This document shows, piece by piece, positions 1 through 8,111 of a stretch of DNA of 64,000 bases. This DNA comes from Gemmatimonadota bacterium (GTDB taxonomy: Bacteria > Gemmatimonadota > Gemmatimonadetes > Gemmatimonadales > GWC2-71-9). The stretch spans positions 13,990 to 77,989 of the forward strand of contig QHUS01000073.1 of the NCBI GenBank assembly GCA_003222035.1, read 5' to 3'. A model generated the notes under the pieces. It ran no database searches. It was not told the DNA's origin and saw only the letters and a list, made by a program, of their open reading frames with translations. Each line of letters starts with the position of its first letter. The stretch's first letter is position 1. The translations under genes and the position numbers were made by a program.

Positions 1-789
<789 letters not shown>

Positions 790-832
790 CGCCCGAAGAT
801 AACGCCCGGGGGGGGGGAGAGGACGGTGGAGG

Positions 833-1723
833 TCAGCCGAGCTGCACCCGCTGCGAGCGCCGCATGTGCACGAGGTCGTATGTCTCGGCGACCTCGCCGC
901 CGAGCAGGAACAGGTAGGCCGTGTAGTAGATCCACAGGAGGAACAGGAACAGCGCCACGATGTTGGCGTCCGACGCGACGCGGTCGAGGGTGGCGAAGCG
1001 GGTGACGTACAGCGCGTACAGCCGCCGCGCCACCTCGAAACCGAGCGCGCAGAACACGGCGGCGACGAGGGCGGTACGCCACACGATGCGCCGGCTGGGC
1101 AGGAACTTGAAGATGATGAAGAACAGCACCACGCCGAGGGCGAAGGATGTCAGCTCGAGACTGAACCGCCACAGCCAGTCGACCGCGAAACCGCGGCTCA
1201 TGCTGGCGGCCCCGCGCGCTTCCCATGTGGCCAGGAGGGTGCTTAACACCAGCAGCGTGCCCGTGCCGAGCACCATGCAGAGGTCCAGCAGCTTGGCCGT
1301 AGGCCAGGGGCGCCGCTCGTCGGTGTCGAATACCTCGTTGAGCGCGGCGCGCAAGCCGCCGAACAGCCGGGTGGAGAACCACAGAAACAACGGCAGCCCC
1401 ACCGCAGTCAGGCGGACGCGCTGCCGCACGATGCCGGCGAGGACGCGCTCCACCTGCTGAAATGCCGCATCAGTCGCCCCACCCACGGTGGACGGCACCA
1501 AGCGGGCCAGGAGCTCGTGCAAATCGACCTGCTGCGTCGTGACCTGATGTTGGACGAGGTACCCGAGCGCTGCGAGGAGGAGTGCGACGAACGGGATCAT
1601 GGTGAGCAGCAAGTCGAACGACAGCGCGCTCGCCAGGAAAGGAATATTGTCTTCGAAGGCCGCCTCGAAGGTGCGGCGCGCGATCCCGGCGACGGACCGA
1701 TGCCAGCCGGCGTCGGCCTTCAC
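833..1723 (-). CDS. YihY/virulence factor BrkB family inner-membrane protein
   Basis: A 296-residue polytopic protein with about six membrane segments (near residues 27-49, 100-120, 145-165, 185-205, 215-235 and 250-270). The Family hallmarks are visible: the N-terminal ALSFDLLLTMIPF stretch, the LFGGLRAALNEVF turn, and the late segment ending LLGGEVAE. The family sits in the inner membrane; its biochemical role is unsettled, and the old ribonuclease BN label is known to be wrong. The start is GTG at 1723, overlapping the stop of the upstream YtxH-like gene by 4 bp (GTGA), so the two are probably translationally coupled. Confidence 0.88.
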   Translation of the reverse strand: MKADAGWHRSVAGIARRTFEAAFEDNIPFLASALSFDLLLTMIPFVALLLAALGYLVQHQVTTQQVDLHELLARLVPSTVGGATDAAFQQVERVLAGIVRQRVRLTAVGLPLFLWFSTRLFGGLRAALNEVFDTDERRPWPTAKLLDLCMVLGTGTLLVLSTLLATWEARGAASMSRGFAVDWLWRFSLELTSFALGVVLFFIIFKFLPSRRIVWRTALVAAVFCALGFEVARRLYALYVTRFATLDRVASDANIVALFLFLLWIYYTAYLFLLGGEVAETYDLVHMRRSQRVQLG

Positions 1724-2019
1724 GCGACGGGCTCGTCCTCCTCCTCGACGCGCCCGCCCCGACGACGGCGCTTGGCCTCCGTCAGACGCCGCTCGATGGC
1801 CACACGGGCCGGAGGCTCATCGCCTTCCTCGTCGGCGGCGTCCAGCAGCTCGCCCAACTCACCGGCTTTTTCGGTCGCGAGATCGCGCAGGTCGCGGAGT
1901 TTGCGCGACAGTTTGGTGCGCGACGCCATGCCCGGCTCGGGCGCGAAGAGGAAGCCCAACACCGCGCCCACGCCCACGCCCAGCAGGAACGTGCCGAACC
2001 CCGAGCCGCGCTCGCTCAC
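1720..2019 (-). CDS. YtxH-like single-pass small protein
   Basis: A 99-residue protein with one glycine-rich membrane segment near the N-terminus (LLGVGVGAVLGFLFAPEPG), followed by a charged helical tail. The glycine-rich helix plus the APxPG turn is the signature of YtxH/general-stress small proteins. The GTG start overlaps the aldolase stop by 4 bp, and the gene overlaps the BrkB gene by 4 bp, which makes a tight three-gene minus-strand unit. The C-terminal half is strongly charged and likely cytoplasmic. Function is unknown; a structural or stress role is only inferred from the family. Confidence 0.75.
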   Translation of the reverse strand: MSERGSGFGTFLLGVGVGAVLGFLFAPEPGMASRTKLSRKLRDLRDLATEKAGELGELLDAADEEGDEPPARVAIERRLTEAKRRRRGGRVEEEDEPVA

Positions 2020-3401
2020 TCACCCGCCTCCAGGTCGTCGGGAGCCGCCACCGCCACGGGCCGGGGCTGCGCGTGCGACTGGAGCGGCGGCCGGACGAAG
2101 CGGTCCGTGATGGCGCGCGTGCCGGTCACGCGCAGCTGCTCGAACAGGAAGGCGAACGTCTTCTCGAGGTCGACCCCGATCGCGCTGCGGGCCTCGTCGG
2201 GCAGGTCCCACAGCCGCCGCTTGAACGGACCGATCGCTTTCTTCCGGCTCTTGTAGTAGAACTGCTCCTCCGTGTCCCCCTTCTTCCATTCGTCCTTGCA
2301 TTCGGCCTTGACCCACTCCTTGAGCTCGCGGCGCAGCTCGGCCGGCAACTTCGGGTGATCGAACACGATCGTTTGGAAGTTGGTGGCGAGGTGGATCTCG
2401 ATCGCCTCGCACGCGGGGAAGTTGCCGAACGCATCGGGGGGCAGTGTGGACGCGCCGTGTTGGACGGCGCCGCCCAGCCCGTACTTGCTGCGCGCGTCGG
2501 CAGACAACGCCTGCAACGCGTCCAGATCGAGCTGCACCTTGGCGATCGAGCCGTCGGGGAGCACCACGCCACCGTGGCTCGTGCCGGTCTGGACGGAGAT
2601 CTTGCTGATCCCCGCGTATGGGCCCCCCGCCCCCGGCTGGCGCGCCAGCGCACGCACGTACCCGTCCATGAACGCCTTGAGCTCGTGTACGTCGGAGTTC
2701 TTGCCGCCCACCTCGCCGATCTCCGCGCCCACGGACACCGTCACGCCGTCGGGCTCGCGATCCCGGATGAATTTCGTGAGCTCGGCGGCACGCTCGTAAT
2801 TGACGCGCTGCTGCGCGTCGAGCGTCTTCTGGGAGAGGTCCACCAGCGTGGAGGTGTCGATATCGATGTTGTAGAAGCCGGCCTGCAACTCCTCTTCCAC
2901 GAGCAGCCGCACGGCCTGCAGCTCGGCATCGGCGTCGGCGGCGTACTTCTTGGCATTCACTTGAACGTGGTCGCCCTGGATGAACAGCGGCCCGGTGAAG
3001 CCCTCACGCAGCGCCGCAGCCGTCATCACGGCAACATACTCGGCGGGCCGCTGGTCGGTGTATCCGATCTCCGAGCGGGCGATCTCGCAGATCACCGCGC
3101 CCACGTCGAGCCGTTTGGCGGCGCGGAATACGGCGCGCCCAGAGTCGTAGGCAAGCACGCGGATGTTGATCGCCGGGGTAGTGAACGGCCGCACCGCGCC
3201 GCGCCCGCGCGCGAGGTACAGCTCGTGGATCGACGCGGGCCGCACTCCCGCCTGCTGCCCGATCTCCCAGATCAGCCACCGGGCCTGGTCGCGCTCGTCC
3301 GGCGCGCCGAACACGGCCTGGCGCACCAGCTCGTCCAGCGCGGGGCTCTGGCGTACGGCAGGGCTCTGAAATCGTCGTAGCGTCGCGTCGGGTGTCGCCA
3401 T
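2016..3401 (-). CDS. Class II fructose-bisphosphate aldolase family protein (long form)
   Basis: A 461-residue protein, longer than the usual class II aldolase (about 340 residues). Zinc and catalytic motifs are present in order: FIQGDH (around 154), NIDIDTST, the SVGAEIGEVGG glutamate strand, GTSHGG with a zinc-ligand His, and VQHGAST. It should cleave fructose-1,6-bisphosphate, or a related ketose bisphosphate, to triose phosphates. A strong ribosome site (AGGAGGT) lies 6 nt before GTG 3404 and 9 nt before ATG 3401; the ATG is chosen here. Pyruvate kinase lies two genes upstream, which fits a glycolytic role. The extra C-terminal region (about residues 340-460) is not explained. Confidence 0.85.
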   Translation of the reverse strand: MATPDATLRRFQSPAVRQSPALDELVRQAVFGAPDERDQARWLIWEIGQQAGVRPASIHELYLARGRGAVRPFTTPAINIRVLAYDSGRAVFRAAKRLDVGAVICEIARSEIGYTDQRPAEYVAVMTAAALREGFTGPLFIQGDHVQVNAKKYAADADAELQAVRLLVEEELQAGFYNIDIDTSTLVDLSQKTLDAQQRVNYERAAELTKFIRDREPDGVTVSVGAEIGEVGGKNSDVHELKAFMDGYVRALARQPGAGGPYAGISKISVQTGTSHGGVVLPDGSIAKVQLDLDALQALSADARSKYGLGGAVQHGASTLPPDAFGNFPACEAIEIHLATNFQTIVFDHPKLPAELRRELKEWVKAECKDEWKKGDTEEQFYYKSRKKAIGPFKRRLWDLPDEARSAIGVDLEKTFAFLFEQLRVTGTRAITDRFVRPPLQSHAQPRPVAVAAPDDLEAGE

Positions 3402-3427
3402 CACGCACCGACCTCCTCGCGTCGAAT

Positions 3428-4207
3428 CTAGACCGCGCCCACGTCGATCACCAGCCCATCGTAGGCCGGAGCGATGCCGGCCGGGAGGCGCGCCGCGAGA
3501 TCGGCGTGAGTCGAGTCGTGCGTGAGGTGCGTGAGGAAGGTCCGCCGCGCGCCGATCTGCTGCGCCGCCGCGACGGCCTCGGGAATCGACAGGTGCAGGG
3601 GATGCGGACGCGGGAGGAGCGCGTTGAGCACCAATACCTCCAACCCGTCCAGGCGGGCGAGCGCGGCGGGGGGAATCGTCTTCGCATCGGTGAGATATGC
3701 GATCGGCCCCACGCGGTAGCCAAACACCGTCCGGTCGCCGTGCGGGAGTGCGAGCGCGCGCACCGGCATCCCCGCAATCTCCACGGCGGCATCCGGCACC
3801 AGGACGTGCGCGGCAAGCTCGGGCTTGCTCGTCCCCGGGGCCGCGGGCGCGTGGTCGAAAATGTAGGGGAAGCGCCGCTCGAGCTCAGCCAGCGTGCCAG
3901 CGGCGCCGTACACGTCGAGCGGTGCCCCCCGGCGGGCCGAGACGGCGCGCAGGTCGTCGATGCCATGGACATGGTCGGCATGCGCATGCGTGAACAGCAC
4001 GGCATCCACGCATCCGACCCCGGCCGTGACGAGCTGCAGCCGCAGCTCGGGCGGGGTGTCGATCAGGATGCGCCGGTCGCCCGACTTGATGAGCGCGGCG
4101 GAGCGCGTGCGCCGGTCGCGGGGATCCGGCGACGAGCACGTGCGGCAGGCACAGCCGATCTGCGGGACCCCATATGACGTGCCTGAGCCGAGGAACACGA
4201 GCTTCAC
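3428..4207 (-). CDS. MBL-fold metallohydrolase, PhnP-like
   Basis: A 259-residue metallo-beta-lactamase-fold protein. The N-terminus reads LGSGTSYGVPQIGC with the closely following C-x-C-x2-C typical of PhnP-like phosphodiesterases. The metal motif THAHADH is present, followed by a His in LPHGD and an Asp in YLTDAK. PhnP hydrolyses phosphoribosyl cyclic phosphates, but no phosphonate genes are nearby, so the substrate is left open. The GTG start lies 1 bp past the pyruvate kinase stop, so the two genes are probably co-transcribed. Confidence 0.85.
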   Translation of the reverse strand: MKLVFLGSGTSYGVPQIGCACRTCSSPDPRDRRTRSAALIKSGDRRILIDTPPELRLQLVTAGVGCVDAVLFTHAHADHVHGIDDLRAVSARRGAPLDVYGAAGTLAELERRFPYIFDHAPAAPGTSKPELAAHVLVPDAAVEIAGMPVRALALPHGDRTVFGYRVGPIAYLTDAKTIPPAALARLDGLEVLVLNALLPRPHPLHLSIPEAVAAAQQIGARRTFLTHLTHDSTHADLAARLPAGIAPAYDGLVIDVGAV

Positions 4208-4208
4208 T

Positions 4209-5627
4209 TCACACGACCTCGACCTTGAGCAGATTGGTCGTGCCCGACACCTCCCACGGCAGGCCCGCCGTCATGACGATGCGATCGCCCGCGCGCGCGT
4301 ACCCACGCTTGAGAATCAGGTCGCGCACGACCGCCAGCATGGCATCGTAGCCCGGCACGCGATCTACCAAGACGGGGGTCACCCCCCAGACCAGGGCGAG
4401 CTGCCGGTAGGTCGCGGGCTGCGTGGTGACGGCGAGAATCGGCACCGGCGTGCGCAGGGCGGCGACTTTCCGGGAGGTGAAGCCCCCGCTCGTGAGCGTC
4501 ACGATGAGCGGCGTGCGGAGCATGCGCGCCACCGCGCTTGTGCCGATTGCGATCGCGTCCTCCGCCGAGACTGTCTCGGTGGGCGCGACGCGACGCTCGT
4601 CCCGGCTGCCAAGCCCTGGCCCCGCCTGAGGCCCCTGACGCTCCATCTCCCGGATGATGCGATCCATGGCCCGGACAGATTCGAACGGATACTTCCCCAC
4701 CGCCGTCTCGGCCGAGAGCATGACGGCATCCGTGCCGTCGAGGATGGCATTCGCCACATCCGACGCCTCGGCGCGCGTGGGCCGCGGGTTGTGCACCATG
4801 GACTCGAGCATCTGGGTGGCCGTGATCACCGGCTTGCCGAACCGGCTCGCCTCGCGGATCAGGCGCTTCTGCACCACCGGCACCTCTTCAAACGGGAGCT
4901 CGACCCCCAGATCGCCGCGAGCCACCATTACCGCATCCGACGCCTCGAGGATACGCGCCAGATCCTCGAGCGCGGTGGCCTTCTCGATCTTCGAGATGAG
5001 CTTCACCTCGGGTGGCACGAGCGCCCGCAACTCCCCCATGTCCTCGGCCCGCCGGACAAACGAGAGGGCGAGGAAGTCGGCGCCGGCGGCGACGGCATGC
5101 GCGGCGTCCTCGCGATCCTTGTCCGTGAGCGCCGGAGCGGACACGTGCAGACCCGGGAGGTTCATCCCCTTGTGCGCGGTGAGCGTGCCGCCGTCCACCA
5201 CCCGACCCTCGACCCGGGGCGCCGCGATCTTCGTGACCTCGAGCGACAGCAGCCCGTCGTCGAGCAGGATGCGGGCCCCGGGACGCACGTCGGCAGCGAG
5301 GTCGGCGTAGGTCGTCGGCAACTCATCGTCGCCCGCCAGCTCCTCTGGCGCGAACACCACCGTTTCGCCGGCGTGCAGCACGCGCGGCGTCGAGAGGTTG
5401 CCGACGCGGATACGCGGCCCCTGCAGGTCCACAAGGACCGCCACGGCGACGTCGGCTGCGGCGGCCGCCCGGCGCACCTCGGCGATCCAGCTGGCGCGCA
5501 TCTCGGGCGTGCCATGCGACGCGTTCACCCGGATGACGTTCGCCCCGGCCCCGATCAAGCCGGCGATCCCGTCCGGCGTCCCCGTGGCAGGACCCAGCGT
5601 AGCCACGATCTTGGTGCGACGGATCAG
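4209..5627 (-). CDS. pyk: Pyruvate kinase, probable CTG start
   Basis: Converts phosphoenolpyruvate and ADP to pyruvate and ATP. It has the family N-terminus RRTKIVATLGPA, the VNASHG motif, the MVARGDLGVE active-site segment, KPVITATQMLESM and the C-terminal allosteric domain. The first ordinary start (GTG 5606) falls inside the conserved KIVATLGP strand and would remove it. A GGAGG at 5635-5639 sits exactly 7 nt before a CTG at 5627, giving LIRRTKIVATLG in frame. This makes a 472-residue enzyme of normal length, so CTG is taken as the start. It is followed 1 bp later by the MBL hydrolase gene. Confidence 0.93.
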   Translation of the reverse strand: MIRRTKIVATLGPATGTPDGIAGLIGAGANVIRVNASHGTPEMRASWIAEVRRAAAAADVAVAVLVDLQGPRIRVGNLSTPRVLHAGETVVFAPEELAGDDELPTTYADLAADVRPGARILLDDGLLSLEVTKIAAPRVEGRVVDGGTLTAHKGMNLPGLHVSAPALTDKDREDAAHAVAAGADFLALSFVRRAEDMGELRALVPPEVKLISKIEKATALEDLARILEASDAVMVARGDLGVELPFEEVPVVQKRLIREASRFGKPVITATQMLESMVHNPRPTRAEASDVANAILDGTDAVMLSAETAVGKYPFESVRAMDRIIREMERQGPQAGPGLGSRDERRVAPTETVSAEDAIAIGTSAVARMLRTPLIVTLTSGGFTSRKVAALRTPVPILAVTTQPATYRQLALVWGVTPVLVDRVPGYDAMLAVVRDLILKRGYARAGDRIVMTAGLPWEVSGTTNLLKVEVV

Positions 5628-5767
5628 ACTCGTTCCTCCGTGAGTGGTCCAGCGTGAGTTTTCAACATTCCAGGTGGACCCGCTAGTTGTGGAAAACCGC
5701 CCGGCGAGAGCCGTTCGCGAGCGTCGCGCGATCCGTTGCGGAAACGCTCGCGCGGGATGGGTTAAGT

Positions 5768-5790
5768 GGCTACTAAGCAGCCAAGTAGCC
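5768..5790. other. Inverted repeat in the pyk-marR intergenic region
   Basis: GGCTACT (5768-5774) and AGTAGCC (5784-5790) form a 7-bp stem with a 9-nt loop in the 246-bp gap between pyk and the marR gene. No T-run follows on either strand. It may be a regulatory or leader structure for pyk, which is read leftward from here. The rest of the gap shows no gene or tRNA that I can recognise. Confidence 0.35.
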
Positions 5791-5885
5791 GGTGGACCTC
5801 AAGTGATCTCTCACATCGGTCGAGCCGCGCGGGTCGGGGAACCCGACTGCATAAAGATACGCACATATGTAAGGCGCCCTGCCTC

Positions 5886-6347
5886 CTAACGCACGACGCC
5901 AATCTGCTTCTCCTCGAGCCGCTGCGTGAATGCCCCGAGCAGGTGGACGGCGCGAGCGATGCTCGAAGCCGGTAGACCCTCGATGGCCCGGGCCGCGAGC
6001 CGGCGCTCCAGCTGGCCGGCGCGGAGCAGGACTTCGATCCCGCGCCGGGTGAGGGCCACCCGTACACCGCGGTCGTCTTCCGGGTCGGGGGTGGTTTCGA
6101 CCAGCCCCTTGGTCTCCAGTCGCTGGATGAACGTCGTCGCAGCCGCCCGGGACACGCGGAGCTGCTCCGCGACATCCTTGGGCCGCGCGCCGTCCGGGCC
6201 ACCCGCGTCCACGGCCACGAGGGCCGCCTGGGCACGGTGCGACAGGCCGTAGGTGCGGAACGCGCGGTCACCGGCCCGCTCCGCCGCCGCCTTGGCGGCG
6301 ACGATGGCACCGGTGAGCTGGAGGGCAAGCGACGAACGGTCGCTCAT
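5886..6347 (-). CDS. MarR family transcriptional regulator
   Basis: A 153-residue winged-helix regulator. The helix-turn-helix is about residues 55-80 (RPKDVAEQLRVSRAAATTFI), followed by a wing with the conserved D-x-D-R-G pattern (DPEDDRGVRVALT). Flanking helices should form the dimer interface. MarR proteins bind palindromes near their own promoter and release them on binding small phenolics, metals or oxidants. A palindromic AT-rich site lies 50-75 bp upstream of the start, consistent with autoregulation. The next gene upstream (zinc-ribbon protein) is read in the same direction. Confidence 0.9.
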   Translation of the reverse strand: MSDRSSLALQLTGAIVAAKAAAERAGDRAFRTYGLSHRAQAALVAVDAGGPDGARPKDVAEQLRVSRAAATTFIQRLETKGLVETTPDPEDDRGVRVALTRRGIEVLLRAGQLERRLAARAIEGLPASSIARAVHLLGAFTQRLEEKQIGVVR

Positions 6348-6397
6348 CTGGTCGTCGTCATCCGTTGTCCGTCGCGCGTAATCCGCTGTGGGATAAA

Positions 6398-6421
6398 GTT
6401 AATATGTTGATGATTAACATA
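6398..6421. promoter_or_regulatory. Candidate MarR operator (overlapping palindromes)
   Basis: TATGTT (6403-6408) and AACATA (6416-6421) form an inverted repeat with a 7-nt spacer; it overlaps a second one, GTTAAT (6398-6403) and ATTAAC (6413-6418). This is one of the few AT-rich spots in the region and lies 50-75 bp upstream of the marR start. MarR-family operators are typically such AT-rich palindromes. That this MarR binds here is inferred. Confidence 0.55.
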
Positions 6422-6474
6422 CTAATTACTATCCGGGGGGCAAGGGCGGCTCGCGGCGGGGGACGGACGACGTT

Positions 6475-6858
6475 TTAGCATGTTTCCGTCCAATCGACCG
6501 GCGAATTGGCTCCGCAACGAACGCACTTCACGCTCGCCGGTTTGCCGGCGACGTCCTGGCGGTAATGACACAGGGGACAGACGGCGTAGGTCGTGACCAC
6601 GTCACTGCCCCGCCCTCCCATGGTGGGCCGCAGCACCCCCGTGCGGACCACGACACTCCAGTGATCGGGGACCTCTTTCCGGATCGTCACGTCGGTCCGG
6701 GACAGCCGTACGCGCTGCTGGCGTACTTCGACGACGACGTGGCCGTCCGCCGACTCCTCGACGATGGGATACCAAGCGCCGCGGCGGAGAATGTCCGCCA
6801 CGTTGTCCGCACACCGGGCCCAGCCGAGCGTGACGCGCATGGGTCGACCGACCCACAT
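6475..6858 (-). CDS. Small zinc-ribbon protein, paralogue A
   Basis: A 127-residue protein of a family I do not recognise. The central block ILRRGAWYP is followed by a beta-rich segment and a C-terminal zinc ribbon, CPLC and CVRCG about 17 residues apart. It is clearly paralogous to the protein at 7543-7932: both share GWAR, LRRGAWYP, a W-S-V/I strand, TYAVCP and the terminal ribbon. An inner ATG at 6840 is an alternative start. The gene diverges from the MOSC gene with only 26 bp between them. The ribbon suggests metal, nucleic-acid or protein binding; no function is claimed. Confidence 0.75.
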   Translation of the reverse strand: MWVGRPMRVTLGWARCADNVADILRRGAWYPIVEESADGHVVVEVRQQRVRLSRTDVTIRKEVPDHWSVVVRTGVLRPTMGGRGSDVVTTYAVCPLCHYRQDVAGKPASVKCVRCGANSPVDWTETC

Positions 6859-6884
6859 GATACTACGTTTTGCTAGATTCCGTT

Positions 6885-7475
6885 ATGCGCGACCTCGGCC
6901 GCATCGCCCGTCTCCAAATCCAACGCTCGACACTGAAGACCGGTGAGAAACCCAACCGGGTGTACGACCCCGCGCCACTCCTCGCGGTCGACCGCCTGTC
7001 ACTCGGCCCGGACGGGGCGCTCGGGCTCGGGCCCGACGGAACCTGGCTCGTGGACGTACACCACCGGGCGCACCCCCACACCAAGAATGCGGACGGGGCG
7101 CACGGCGTGTCGATCGGGTTCACGTCCCACTACGCCTTGATGACGGAGCGCTTCGGCGCCCACATCACCATCGGATGTGCCGGCGAGAACGTCATCGTCG
7201 AAGCCGACCGCCGGATCACCCTGGAAGACATCGAGCGCGGCGTCGTGCTGGTGGGGAGCGACGGGGGCGAGCTCGTGCGTCTCGAGGTGCTTCAGTTCGC
7301 GGAGCCCTGCCGCCCGTTCAGCGGGTGGGCGTTAGGGGGCGTCGTGGAGTCGCACGTGCTGAAGGAGACCTTGCAGTTCCTGGAGGGCGGGACGCGGGGA
7401 TATTACTGCCGCGGGGTGGGGTCGGGGATCGTGTCGGTGGGAGATCGGATGGCAGTCCTCGAGAGGGACGGGTGA
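6885..7475 (+). CDS. MOSC-like domain protein
   Basis: A 196-residue protein resembling MOSC (molybdenum cofactor sulfurase C-terminal) domains: a GEN-containing strand (CAGENVIVEA), then LEVLQFAEPCRPFSG with the conserved Cys, and a final segment in which R-G is followed by GIVSVGDRMAVL. MOSC proteins handle sulfur or molybdenum cofactor, often with the Cys carrying sulfur. ATG 6885 is chosen; it lies 5 nt after a TAGATT box (6874-6879), suggesting a leaderless transcript. An upstream TTG at 6872 would put the box inside the gene. It sits between two paralogous zinc-ribbon genes, one divergent and one convergent. Confidence 0.65.
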   Translation: MRDLGRIARLQIQRSTLKTGEKPNRVYDPAPLLAVDRLSLGPDGALGLGPDGTWLVDVHHRAHPHTKNADGAHGVSIGFTSHYALMTERFGAHITIGCAGENVIVEADRRITLEDIERGVVLVGSDGGELVRLEVLQFAEPCRPFSGWALGGVVESHVLKETLQFLEGGTRGYYCRGVGSGIVSVGDRMAVLERDG

Positions 7476-7481
7476 TGAGAA

Positions 7482-7520
7482 ACGGGGGACGGGTGCGCTC
7501 CGACGCGACCCGTCCCCCGT
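7482..7520. terminator. Strong hairpin between convergent genes
   Basis: A 13-bp perfect stem: the left arm at 7482-7494 (ACGGGGGACGGGT) pairs with 7508-7520. It lies just after the MOSC stop and before the convergent zinc-ribbon gene's stop, so it can serve both directions. The sequence after it continues as C-rich 7-bp units (CCCCGTC-like) to about 7541, so it also belongs to the heptad-repeat group described in the findings. Confidence 0.6.
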
Positions 7521-7542
7521 CCCTCTTCCCCCGTCCCCGTCT

Positions 7543-7932
7543 TTAGCTTAGTTCATCCCACGCCAGCGCGCCGACCTTCTTGCAGCGCTCGCAGATCAAC
7601 TCCTTCACGTCCGACTCGAACCCCTGCCGGTGGCGGCATGCGGGACACACGGCGTACGTGAGGGGGAACAGGCGACCGACCCGCTGGATCTCGCGCGCCT
7701 CGCAGCGGACGATGCTCCAGCGCTCGGGGGGATGGTAGCGGATCTCGAGAAAACGGCGGTCAACCGGAACGTTCCGGCGGTTCACATCCAGGACGACGAT
7801 GTGGCTCGAGGAGATCCGAACGACAGGATACCACGCGCCGCGCCGCAGGAGATGGGCGCCGGGTCTGCCGACCCTGGCCCAGCCCTTGGCCTGCAGCCGC
7901 GTCGGCGACATGGGGCGGAACGGAGCGCTCAC
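7543..7932 (-). CDS. Small zinc-ribbon protein, paralogue B
   Basis: A 129-residue paralogue of the protein at 6475-6858, with the same layout: GWARVG, LLRRGAWYP, a beta-rich centre (ERWSIVRC), then TYAVCPAC and CERCK as a C-terminal zinc ribbon. GTG 7932 follows a TATTCT box (7939-7944) by 6 nt, consistent with a leaderless start; an inner ATG at 7911 is possible. The two paralogues bracket a MOSC gene. Function unknown. Confidence 0.72.
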   Translation of the reverse strand: MSAPFRPMSPTRLQAKGWARVGRPGAHLLRRGAWYPVVRISSSHIVVLDVNRRNVPVDRRFLEIRYHPPERWSIVRCEAREIQRVGRLFPLTYAVCPACRHRQGFESDVKELICERCKKVGALAWDELS

Positions 7933-8111
7933 GCGAACAGAATAACACGGTCGCGGGCTCGACAGTCGTGACAGCCGTCACAGGGCCTTCGCCGCGCGCC
8001 ATGTGACGAGTGACCCGTGCGGCTAGCTCTCGCGCGCACCAAAGGCATCACGGCCGCGCATGGCCTCCCCCTCCCCGACCGCACCGGAACCCACCTCACC
8101 CGACCCCGACC

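Noticed and set aside
5644-5889. An 81-codon plus-strand frame between pyk and marR
   Set aside because: No ribosome site, no homology-like pattern; overlaps the pyk leader and a palindrome.
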